A DNA stretch of 44,835 bases, taken from assembly GCA_902607525.1 (NCBI GenBank), contig CACLKK010000004.1:1-44835 (forward strand), read 5' to 3'. Each line of letters starts with the position of its first letter. The stretch's first letter is position 1. The position numbers and the translations under genes were made by a program. Under the pieces are notes generated by a model that did not search any database, was not told the DNA's origin, and saw only the letters and a program-made list of their open reading frames with translations. Of this stretch, positions 11,652 to 19,846 are shown piece by piece. This DNA comes from an uncultured Pelagibacteraceae bacterium. GTDB lineage: Bacteria > Pseudomonadota > Alphaproteobacteria > Pelagibacterales > Pelagibacteraceae.

Positions 11652-12121
11652 TCGTGCAAACTAAATCTTTTTGCATAAAATGTTCTAAATAACCAATATA
11701 AAATTAATCCTATTGGACCTGTAAAATAAACGATAATTAAACTTATCCCTGTAAGTTTACGTGGGATGTTATATTTAAATGCATCTCTAGATATCCAGGA
11801 TGCAAGAAAAAGATTTAATGCTACAAAATGAATCCAAAAAACCAATAAAAAACTTTCAGTAGCAAAAATTGTATAAAGGTTATCAAGATTTAAATATAAT
11901 TTAAAAATATCAGATACTGGATCATCTAATAAAAATGCTTGGTATATAATGTATGCATACACAACTCCCAAAATAAGAGGCATAATTACAGAATTTACAA
12001 AAAACTGCGTAATTTTTGAGTTTGGAATAATAATAAGTAAAAGCCAAAAAGGTAGAACAGCAAAATTTACCCACAAATATATATTTTCAAAAGTTAAATA
12101 TTCTTCAAATTGAATTAGCAT
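11648..12121 (-). CDS. DUF4281/ABA4-like membrane protein
   Basis: Multi-TM protein ending HFVALNLFLASWISRDAFKYNIPRKLTGISLIIVYFTGPIGLILYWLFR, resembling the ABA4-like family. Confidence 0.7.
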   Translation of the reverse strand: MLIQFEEYLTFENIYLWVNFAVLPFWLLLIIIPNSKITQFFVNSVIMPLILGVVYAYIIYQAFLLDDPVSDIFKLYLNLDNLYTIFATESFLLVFWIHFVALNLFLASWISRDAFKYNIPRKLTGISLIIVYFTGPIGLILYWLFRTFYAKRFSLHD

Positions 12122-12156
12122 AATAATATAAAATTATAATATAATATATTAAAATC

Positions 12157-12717
12157 ATGAATCCTATTAAAAATAAAAAAAATTTAGAAACAAAGATTGA
12201 GGAAATTAGAAATTTTGCTTATGTTTATATTGAAAAATATAGCCCTTCTAAACAACAGTTAAGAACATATTTATTTAAGAAGCTTATTAAAATACAACAA
12301 AAAACATCAAGCAAGAAAGAAATTTTCGACTTGATCGATTCAGTGATTAATTCATTGGTTGATCAAAAATTTTTAAATGACAAATATTATTCTGATGCTA
12401 AATCAAAAGCATTCTATAGAAAAGGTTATTCGTTAAATAAAATTAGATACAGTTTAATAAAAAAAGGGATAGATCAAAAATATATTCAAGATAGCATTTC
12501 TAAAATTAAAGAAAATGAATCTGATCCTGATTTTTTTTCAGCTATTAGGATTTGTAAAAAAAAAAGGATTGGTCCAAACAGAGAAGAAAATAATAGGTCT
12601 TTATTTTATAAAAAAGATATTGGAATATTAGCAAGATCTGGCTTTAGTTACGAAACATCGAAAAAAGTTTTGGATATTCCAAAAGAAGAATTTATCAAAT
12701 TTTGCAAAATGTTATAA
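12157..12717 (+). CDS. recX: RecX-family regulatory protein
   Basis: RNFAYVYIEKYSPSKQQLRTYLFKK, LVDQKFLNDKYYSDAKSKAFYRKGYSLNKIRYSLIKKGID; divergent but family-like helical repeats. Confidence 0.75.
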   Translation: MNPIKNKKNLETKIEEIRNFAYVYIEKYSPSKQQLRTYLFKKLIKIQQKTSSKKEIFDLIDSVINSLVDQKFLNDKYYSDAKSKAFYRKGYSLNKIRYSLIKKGIDQKYIQDSISKIKENESDPDFFSAIRICKKKRIGPNREENNRSLFYKKDIGILARSGFSYETSKKVLDIPKEEFIKFCKML

Positions 12718-12731
12718 TAAATTCATTTTTT

Positions 12732-12860
12732 TTATTTTTTTTTATTATTTTTTGATAAATAATAATCTAATTGATTTTTTAATTTTCTTTTAACGTATAA
12801 AAAAAATAAAATCCCAAAAACTGCAACTGAAAAAACAATAATTAGTATTGTTTTAAGCAT
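12732..12860 (-). CDS. Putative 42-aa single-TM membrane microprotein
   Basis: Manual translation: MLKTILIIVFSVAVFGILFFLYVKRKLKNQLDYYLSKNNKKK*. N-terminal TM helix plus a basic tail; not in the supplied ORF track because of its length. Confidence 0.4.
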   Translation of the reverse strand: MLKTILIIVFSVAVFGILFFLYVKRKLKNQLDYYLSKNNKKK

Positions 12861-12894
12861 TTTAAATAATTATTGATAATAGATGAATTGTTTT

Positions 12895-13161
12895 TTAGGG
12901 AGAAGTAGTTTTGTTTTCTAAATTTTTCGGTAGATATGTTGATTGTAGTACTTCTTTTGTTATTGAATCATAAGCATGCTGTCCAATCGTTTTTCCTGTA
13001 CTTTTTTTAACCATGTAACTGGCTCCAGTTGTTACACCAGATTGTATAATTGATGCCGTGCTAAATCCCGATGCCGCTGGTCCTATTAAAGCCATAGGCG
13101 CCATAAAACATCCAGATAACATTACTCCAAGCGTTGCTATTATGAGCAATCTTTTAATCAT
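12895..13161 (-). CDS. Small lipoprotein
   Basis: MIKRLLIIATLGVMLSGCFMAP with lipobox LSGC; GASYMVKKSTGKTIGQHAYDSITKE. Confidence 0.7.
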   Translation of the reverse strand: MIKRLLIIATLGVMLSGCFMAPMALIGPAASGFSTASIIQSGVTTGASYMVKKSTGKTIGQHAYDSITKEVLQSTYLPKNLENKTTSP

Positions 13162-13262
13162 CGAATCCCCTCGTTTTTTTATTAAGTCTATATATCTTTT
13201 AATGTTAGATAAAGAATTATTAATGTGTGTAATAAATTAATAATACAACTTAGAGTAGAAAG

Positions 13263-14039
13263 TTAATTATTTAATTTTTGTGATCTTTTAGCAATAATTG
13301 GCAAATTTTTATAATTTTCTTTACCATAAAAAAACTCTTTTTCATCAAATGAAGTCATGGATCCGCCTGCATGGAATAATATTGCATGGCCTGCTGCAAT
13401 ATCCCATTCAAAAGCCCTGGCATTAGCAGCATAAATATCGGCTTCACCAGAGGCTATAATACAAAACTTTAGAGAGCTTGACATTTTAATGGTTTTCGAA
13501 ACTTGGTTTTCTTTGTAAATCTTCCAAACTTCTTCTGGAGTTTTTCCCGAGTTTTCTAATCCAATTATTTCGTTTTTATTTTTTTTTTCACAAGTTAATT
13601 TTACTGTTTTTCCACTATTAATTTCAAAAGCAAGATTTTTTCCATAAGAATAGAATAATCTATCTTTTGCAGGCGCATATATAATGCCAATGGAAGGTTT
13701 AAAATCAACTATTAAAGCTGCATTTATAGTATATTCATCTCTTTTCTTTATATAGTCCTTGGTTCCATCTATTGGATCAATTAACCAAAAAGTATTGCTC
13801 TCATTTTTAATATTTAGATCAACCGTCTCTTCAGAAATGATAGGTATATCAAGAGTTAATTTTTTAATTTTTTCTCTTAATATTTTATCTACAGCTAAAT
13901 CTCCATCAGTTACAGGCGATTTGTCAGCTTTAATTGTGATTTTAACTCCCTTCTTACTTATTTCTTTAGCAATTTTGCCTGCTTCTAAAAAAGGGTCTAT
14001 TAGATCTTCTGTTATTTTTTTTAAATTCAAATTAATCAA
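13263..14039 (-). CDS. cysQ: 3'(2'),5'-bisphosphate nucleotidase (inositol monophosphatase superfamily)
   Basis: SPVTDGDLAVD, ISEET, FWLIDPIDGTKDYIKKRDEYTINAALI, AFEWDIAAGHAIL. TTG start. Confidence 0.93.
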   Translation of the reverse strand: MINLNLKKITEDLIDPFLEAGKIAKEISKKGVKITIKADKSPVTDGDLAVDKILREKIKKLTLDIPIISEETVDLNIKNESNTFWLIDPIDGTKDYIKKRDEYTINAALIVDFKPSIGIIYAPAKDRLFYSYGKNLAFEINSGKTVKLTCEKKNKNEIIGLENSGKTPEEVWKIYKENQVSKTIKMSSSLKFCIIASGEADIYAANARAFEWDIAAGHAILFHAGGSMTSFDEKEFFYGKENYKNLPIIAKRSQKLNN

Positions 14040-14208
14040 TTTTTTTAATTCTTTCTAAAAGAACTTCCTTACTATTTATAACCTTCTTTCCTACATTTTC
14101 AAAATTTACTGTTACCTTATTTTTAATAATTGACTGGATTTGTCCCATTCCCCAATCCTTATTTTTGGGGTTAATTACAAAATCACCAGGTTCATAATTC
14201 AAAAACAT
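14032..14208 (-). CDS. Small DUF3553-like protein
   Basis: Manual translation: MFLNYEPGDFVINPKNKDWGMGQIQSIIKNKVTVNFENVGKKVINSKEVLLERIKKID*; overlaps the cysQ start by a few bases (operon-like). Confidence 0.65.
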   Translation of the reverse strand: MFLNYEPGDFVINPKNKDWGMGQIQSIIKNKVTVNFENVGKKVINSKEVLLERIKKID

Positions 14209-14254
14209 TTGTGGAAAATTTGCATTTTATATAATAAAACAATTACATTAATTT

Positions 14255-15403
14255 ATGAACATCTCAGTACAAAAAATTAACTCTTTGGGCATAGAAAAGC
14301 AACCTAAAGATACAAAAGTAGTAGTGGCAATGTCAGGTGGTGTAGATTCATCTACTGTGGCAGGCTTAATGAAAAAAGAAGGATATGAAGTAATTGGGGT
14401 TACTCTTAAACTCTATGATGATACTAAAAAATCAAAGGAAAGCAGACAATGCTGTGCTGGTCAAGATATATTAGACGCTAAAAGAGTTTCGCAACAATTA
14501 AATATTCAACATAGAATTTTATATTATCAAAAAAATTTTAAGAGAGATGTTATTGAATCTTTTATTGATAGTTATGTTGCAGGAGAAACACCAATACCAT
14601 GTGTACAGTGTAATCAAACCGTTAAATTCAGAGATTTATATGATTACGCCAAGGAATTAAAAGCTGATGCTTTAATAACAGGACACTATGTTAGTAGAAT
14701 TCAAAAAAATGGTAAAGCTGAACTATATAGAGCTGCAGATTTAAAAAGAGATCAAAGTTATTTTCTTTTCGCAACAACTCAAAAACAGCTAGATTTTTTA
14801 AGGTTTCCTTTAGGAAAAATGGATAAAAATGAAACACGTAAAGTTGCTTTACAACTTAATTTAAATGTTGCTGATAAACCAGATAGTCAAGATATATGTT
14901 TTGTTCCAGGTGGTAATTATGCTGCAGTAATTAAAAAATATAGGCCAAAATCTTTTAAAACTGGTGATATTTTAAATATTAATGGAGATGTAATAGGAAA
15001 ACACGAGGGTATAATCAATTATACAGTTGGTCAAAGAAAAGGAATTAAAGTCCCTCATAGCGAACCTCTTTATGTCGTGGATATTGATGCGGTACAAAAT
15101 AAAGTTGTAGTGGGAACAAGAGAGGCTTTATCTATTAAAAAAATATATCTAAAAGATTTAAATTTACTAAGTGATGTAGAAAAATATAACGAAAATTTAT
15201 TTATAAAAGTAAGATCTACTGGAAAATTAATTAAAGCAAAAATAAAATTAGAAAATACTCAAGCAGAAGTAGTTTTAGAAGAAAATGAATTAGGAATATC
15301 ACCGGGACAAGCATGTGTTTTTTATTCAAAAGATAGAATTGGGGATAAAGTTTTAGGTGGAGGCTGGATAACCAAAACATCCAACAAATATTTATCCACA
15401 TGA
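14255..15403 (+). CDS. mnmA: tRNA-specific 2-thiouridylase
   Basis: [67 protein letters not shown]. Confidence 0.98.
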   Translation: MNISVQKINSLGIEKQPKDTKVVVAMSGGVDSSTVAGLMKKEGYEVIGVTLKLYDDTKKSKESRQCCAGQDILDAKRVSQQLNIQHRILYYQKNFKRDVIESFIDSYVAGETPIPCVQCNQTVKFRDLYDYAKELKADALITGHYVSRIQKNGKAELYRAADLKRDQSYFLFATTQKQLDFLRFPLGKMDKNETRKVALQLNLNVADKPDSQDICFVPGGNYAAVIKKYRPKSFKTGDILNINGDVIGKHEGIINYTVGQRKGIKVPHSEPLYVVDIDAVQNKVVVGTREALSIKKIYLKDLNLLSDVEKYNENLFIKVRSTGKLIKAKIKLENTQAEVVLEENELGISPGQACVFYSKDRIGDKVLGGGWITKTSNKYLST

Positions 15404-15479
15404 TCAACAGGCAATTTCTTTAAATTAATTTTATCAACTAATTAGTGATTTAAATTTTTTGTTCACTATGATTAAATGA

Positions 15480-15668
15480 TAAGTGACTTAAGAGGCAACT
15501 CTTAACTGGCCAGGTAAGGAAAGACCGAGAGGTTCAAGCTCACCGGGCAGAAAACCCTGCAGAGTAGCGCTTAACATAGTAGGGTGGCGGGTTCGACGGT
15601 AGCGCATACAACGGCGAACCAAAAATTAAAAGTTCTAGCATGAAAGTGTTAGAACTTTTGGTTTTTTA
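15480..15668 (+). ncRNA. Structured non-coding RNA candidate (family not identified); 5' end uncertain
   Basis: Non-coding stretch clearly GC-richer than its surroundings, with hairpins TTAAGAG-GCAA-CTCTTAA (15488-15505) and GGTTCG...CGAACC (15590-15620), GGGCAGAAAACCC elements, ending in a strong intrinsic terminator. Confidence 0.6.
15628..15668 (+). terminator. Rho-independent terminator of the ncRNA candidate
   Basis: AAAGTTCTAGCA-tgaaag-TGTTAGAACTTT stem followed by ggttttttagg. Confidence 0.8.
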
Positions 15669-16370
15669 GGGCCTTTTTTTCCAAAATAAAAAAGTTAATA
15701 GATAAAAAAGAACTATCCCAACAAAATAATTCCATTCCAAAGCATGTTTAAAATGAGTGTTTCCGGATGAAGTTAAAATAGGCAATGAGGCCAAAGCAAC
15801 AATAATTAATAAAGAGACTAAAATTATTTTTAAAATAAGTACTTTATTATTTATTATTTCAGAAATTTTATTTTTAATTTTAAATAAGGAAATTACTAAT
15901 AAAGTTTGAGCAACAATTTCAAATATAATAAATCCGAGAAGTACAAACCTTCTGAAAAGTTTATATAAATCATACTCAAAATTGATACCTAAAAAAATTG
16001 AATGCGCAATTAAAAATATAGCAGACAAAACACCAAAAGTTAAAAAACCTTTATTTTTTTCGGATTCATTATTAATTTTTTTTATTACAGTATTATTTGC
16101 ATACCAGTATTTTATTAAAAGAATAGCGGTAATTATCATAACAGGTTTAAATAAAAGGTAGGCAGGGTATGTTCTTGCTGTTCTGCTTATTGATACAGAT
16201 CCATCAACATAAGGTATGGTAAATCCAGTTCTACCTATTTGATCTACAACAAATATTGTATTTTCAAAAAGATGATAATTAACTGAAATAAATAAGCACA
16301 AATTTAAAACCGTTATAGGCAGTATAAAAATCCAGATACTTATCTTTCTTATTTTACTTATTTTTTCCAC
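15666..16370 (-). CDS. Multi-pass membrane protein, unknown function
   Basis: 234-aa ORF with several hydrophobic segments; no family recognised. Confidence 0.65.
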   Translation of the reverse strand: MEKISKIRKISIWIFILPITVLNLCLFISVNYHLFENTIFVVDQIGRTGFTIPYVDGSVSISRTARTYPAYLLFKPVMIITAILLIKYWYANNTVIKKINNESEKNKGFLTFGVLSAIFLIAHSIFLGINFEYDLYKLFRRFVLLGFIIFEIVAQTLLVISLFKIKNKISEIINNKVLILKIILVSLLIIVALASLPILTSSGNTHFKHALEWNYFVGIVLFYLLTFLFWKKRP

Positions 16371-16380
16371 TTATTAACTT

Positions 16381-16464
16381 TTATTTTCTTTTGTTTCTTT
16401 TACGAGCTCTTCTTTTTTTAGAGCCCATTTTTCTACGGCCTCTATGTTTTTTTGGATATCCCAT
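16381..16464 (-). CDS. 27-aa highly basic microprotein
   Basis: Manual translation: MGYPKKHRGRRKMGSKKRRARKRNKRK*. AGGAG Shine-Dalgarno 8 nt upstream of the ATG. Immediately upstream of the 15666..16370 ORF on the same strand. Confidence 0.6.
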   Translation of the reverse strand: MGYPKKHRGRRKMGSKKRRARKRNKRK

Positions 16465-16543
16465 ATAAATTCTCCTATTAAATTAATTTAATTGATTTTA
16501 TTCAGTGGATATAGCATTCTCCTATTTTGTTATCAAATATTTT

Positions 16544-17722
16544 ATGCCAAAATCAGTTAAAACATATTTAAAAACTGCTGCTAAAGATTATAGATCGAGG
16601 TCAGTTAACCCACCTGTAGTACGCGCATCTACAATTTTATTTAAAACAATGCAGGAGTTAAGAAAACACCAAAAAGATATAGCAAAAAAAAAGGACGTTG
16701 AATTTTGGGATTACGGAAGACAAGGAACACAAACTACAGTTCAATTACAAAAATTACTTAGAGGATTGGAAGAAGCCTATCAAGTATTTTTAACCCCAAC
16801 AGGTTTTGCAGCAGTTGCTTTATCAATAATGAGTATATGTAGACCAGGAGATGAAATATTAATTTCTGATGGAGTTTACAGACCAACACAAAAAATTACA
16901 GATGATTTGCTTAAAGAATTCAAAATAAAAGCTGTTTGGTATAATCCAAATAATTTTGAAGATTTTAAAAAAAAAATAACAAGAAGAACAAAACTTATTT
17001 ATGTTGAGAATCCTGGAAGTAATACTTTTGAAATGAATGATTTGGGAAAAATAGTTTCTTTGGCAAAAAGTAAAAATATATTTACAGCGATTGATAATAC
17101 TTGGGCAACAGCATATTTTTTTAAACCTTTAAAATTAGGTTTTGATATATCAATTACATCTGCAACTAAATATTATTCTGGACATTCTGATGTTATGGCT
17201 GGAACTGTTGCTGTTAATAAAAATGCTTATGATAAAGTTTGGTGGTACAACCACGTGTCAGGTTACAGATTGTCAGCTGATGATGCTTATTTAGTTATAA
17301 GAGGTTTAAGGACTTTAGATATAAGATTAGAAAAACATCAAGAAAATGCAAAAAAAATTATTAATTTTTTAAAAAATCATAAAAAAATATATAAAATATT
17401 ATATCCTTACAAAACCTCATCAAGGGAATTTAAACTATTAAAAAAATATTATTCAGGAGCTTCTGGTTTATTAAGTGTAATAATAAAAAGTAAAAGTAAA
17501 AATTCAGTATACAAATTTGTTAATTCATTAGAACTATTCGGTATTGGCTATAGCTGGGGTGGCTTTGAAAGCCTCGCTGTTTATACTGACCCAGTAGAAT
17601 TAGGAGTAAGGCGCTACTTTAAATTGGAAAAAAATGAGCATCTGGTTCGTTTACATATCGGTCTTGAAGATCCAAAAGATTTAATTGAAGATTTAAAAAA
17701 GTCTTTAAAATTCATCAAATGA
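16544..17722 (+). CDS. metC: Cys/Met-metabolism PLP-dependent enzyme, cystathionine beta-lyase-like
   Basis: DYGRQGTQTTVQLQKLLRGLEEAYQVFLTPTGFAAV, YVENPGSNTFEMNDL, IDNTWATAYFFKPLKLGFDISITSATKYYSGHSDVMAG (PLP Lys context). MPKS start at 16544 preferred over 16505. Confidence 0.9.
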   Translation: MPKSVKTYLKTAAKDYRSRSVNPPVVRASTILFKTMQELRKHQKDIAKKKDVEFWDYGRQGTQTTVQLQKLLRGLEEAYQVFLTPTGFAAVALSIMSICRPGDEILISDGVYRPTQKITDDLLKEFKIKAVWYNPNNFEDFKKKITRRTKLIYVENPGSNTFEMNDLGKIVSLAKSKNIFTAIDNTWATAYFFKPLKLGFDISITSATKYYSGHSDVMAGTVAVNKNAYDKVWWYNHVSGYRLSADDAYLVIRGLRTLDIRLEKHQENAKKIINFLKNHKKIYKILYPYKTSSREFKLLKKYYSGASGLLSVIIKSKSKNSVYKFVNSLELFGIGYSWGGFESLAVYTDPVELGVRRYFKLEKNEHLVRLHIGLEDPKDLIEDLKKSLKFIK

Positions 17723-18948
17723 TTAAAGAAAAGTTTTTTCCAAGTAACACAGCTCTTTTTACACTTATTTCAGCATGTCTAATAGTTGCGGTATTTATGG
17801 GACTCCGTATGGTCTTTGGATTATTTACGGATTTTTTTGTTGAAGACTTACAGTGTACAGTTACTGAGTTTGGGTTGGCAATCGGTTTACAAATGTTGAT
17901 GTGGGGTATGTTCGCACCAATCTTTGGAGCGTTAGCAGACAAAATTGGAAGTGCAAAAGTAACAATAATCGCAGCTGGTTTTGTAGGACTAGGAATTTAT
18001 TTGCTTTATTCAGGACCAAATACAGGAATATTTTTTCAAATTAACCTTGGTTTATTAATTGGAATTGGTTTAGGTGGAACGGCAATAAGTGTTCAGATTG
18101 GAGCGGTAGGAAAACATTTCCCAAATAAAACTAGAGGTATGGCTATAGGAATTGTAGTCGCTATGGCATCTATAGGTTATTTTTTTTCTCCTATATACAC
18201 AAAATTTGCTTTATCCACTTTTGGCTGGGAAAAAACACTAAACACATATTTGTACTTTGTTTTATTTGGAATAATTGCAGCAATGTTTCTACGCGAAGTT
18301 AAGAAAGAAAAGAATATAAATAACAACAGTCAAACAGATAATCAAACACTTGTAGAAGCTTTAAAAGAAGCATTGAACCACAAAGGCTTTATACTTTTAA
18401 CACTTGGTTTTTTTGTATGCGGCTTTAATATAACTTTAGTTTCAGCACACATACCTATGTACATTCAAGAACGTGGCTTTGAAATATGGACTGCTGCTGC
18501 GATATTATCTTTGATAGGTCTTTTTAATGTTTTTGGAACATTAACATTTGGTTATTTATCAGGAAAGTATAGTAAAAAAATATTATTAAGCATTTTATAT
18601 TTTGCACGTGGAATTGTACTAATTTTGTTTCTAATTCTTCCTACATCAACCTACGTAGCAATAGGTTTTGGAGTGCTCTATGGATTTCTTTGGTTAGCAA
18701 CTATTCCACCAACAAATGGTGTTATTTCTCAAATTTTTGGAACAAAATATTTAGCAACTTTATATGGAATAGTTTTCTTTAGTCATCAAATTGGATCTTT
18801 TTTAGGTGCTTATTTAGGTGGATATTTTTATGATCAATATGGATCATTTGATTATGCTTGGTATCTATCAATAGTACTTTCCTTTTTTGCAGCATTAGTA
18901 CATTTGCCAATAGATGAGAGACCACTACCTAGACTTGCTACAGTATAA
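17719..18948 (+). CDS. MFS transporter
   Basis: 12-TM-like pattern; GALADKIGSAKVTIIAAGF signature; GYLSGKYSKK in the second half. Start overlaps the metC-like stop. Confidence 0.88.
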   Translation: MIKEKFFPSNTALFTLISACLIVAVFMGLRMVFGLFTDFFVEDLQCTVTEFGLAIGLQMLMWGMFAPIFGALADKIGSAKVTIIAAGFVGLGIYLLYSGPNTGIFFQINLGLLIGIGLGGTAISVQIGAVGKHFPNKTRGMAIGIVVAMASIGYFFSPIYTKFALSTFGWEKTLNTYLYFVLFGIIAAMFLREVKKEKNINNNSQTDNQTLVEALKEALNHKGFILLTLGFFVCGFNITLVSAHIPMYIQERGFEIWTAAAILSLIGLFNVFGTLTFGYLSGKYSKKILLSILYFARGIVLILFLILPTSTYVAIGFGVLYGFLWLATIPPTNGVISQIFGTKYLATLYGIVFFSHQIGSFLGAYLGGYFYDQYGSFDYAWYLSIVLSFFAALVHLPIDERPLPRLATV

Positions 18949-18969
18949 AAACTAAAGTATATAAATTTT

Positions 18970-19377
18970 ATGAAAAAAATACTTGTTATGGGCTTACCAG
19001 GTTCTGGTAAAACTACTTTAGCATCAGAATTAGTTCCGTTACTAAAAGCAAAATGGATTAACAATGATAAAGTAAGAAAAGCTGCTAACGATTGGGATTT
19101 TTCTGAAACCGGAAGAACACGACAGGCAAAACGCATGTCAGATTTAGCTGATAAATATAAAAAGGAGGGAAGTTATGTCGTTTGTGATTTTATTTGTCCA
19201 ACTCCTGAATCAAGAAAATTATTTAATGCAGATATTACCATTTGGGTTGATACAATTAAAAAAGGCAGATTTGATGATACAAATGCAATGTTTGTGAAAC
19301 CTGAAAAATTTGATTTCCATGTAACTTCCCAAGATGCTAAAGTTTGGGCAGCTCAAATAGCAGAGAAAATAAAATAA
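18970..19377 (+). CDS. Short APS-kinase-like P-loop protein
   Basis: Walker A GLPGSGKTTLA; NNDKVRKAANDWDFS..GRTRQAKRMSDLADKYKKEGSYVVCDFICPTPESRKLF resembles the CysC core; truncated relative to typical CysC. Confidence 0.78.
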   Translation: MKKILVMGLPGSGKTTLASELVPLLKAKWINNDKVRKAANDWDFSETGRTRQAKRMSDLADKYKKEGSYVVCDFICPTPESRKLFNADITIWVDTIKKGRFDDTNAMFVKPEKFDFHVTSQDAKVWAAQIAEKIK

Positions 19378-19751
19378 TGTCATACGAGTGGGATAACAAA
19401 AAACCAACAGCACAAATGCTAGGTAGATGGCAACCTTTTCACGATGGTCATTATGCACTCTTTGAAGAAATAATTAAAAAAACTGGACAAGTTTGTATTC
19501 AAGTTAGAGATGTACAAGGTGTTGATGATAACCCTTTCGATTTTGAGTCAGTTAAAAAAAATATAGAAGAGATATTAAATCCAAAATATAAGAATAGATT
19601 TAAGATTATGTTGGTTCCTAATATCACCAATATTAGCTATGGAAGAGGAGTTGGGTATAAAATTGAAGAAGTTGTTCTTCCTGAAAAAATTCAGCAAATC
19701 TCAGCAACAAAAATTAGAGCAAAAATGAGAAAAGACGGAAAACTAAAATAG
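19377..19751 (+). CDS. Small nucleotidyltransferase (cytidylyltransferase-like HxGH superfamily)
   Basis: GRWQPFHDGHYALFEEII (HxGH) and ISATKIR (ISxTxxR). ATG overlaps the upstream stop (TAATG), indicating translational coupling. Track start 19344 judged too early. Confidence 0.8.
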   Translation: MSYEWDNKKPTAQMLGRWQPFHDGHYALFEEIIKKTGQVCIQVRDVQGVDDNPFDFESVKKNIEEILNPKYKNRFKIMLVPNITNISYGRGVGYKIEEVVLPEKIQQISATKIRAKMRKDGKLK

Positions 19752-19846
19752 GTAATTACAACTTAAAGTTGATAAAAATTTTCCTATTGGACTTTAATCC
19801 TTCTTGATTAAATAGTGGAAAAGGATAATGATCTGTTAAAATAAAT

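Noticed and set aside
15480-15660. tmRNA (ssrA) for the structured RNA block, because of GGGTTCGACGG and a short frame GCA GAA AAC CCT GCA GAG TAG
   Set aside because: No recognisable tag ending in Ala-Ala, no acceptor-stem pairing or CCA segment found, too short before the terminator. Left as unassigned ncRNA.
15480-15660. RNase P RNA or SRP RNA
   Set aside because: Contains GGAAAGACCG and GGCCAGG-like strings, but not the conserved GAGGAAAGTCCGG / ACAGAACCCGGCTTA or GGAAGCAGCC elements.
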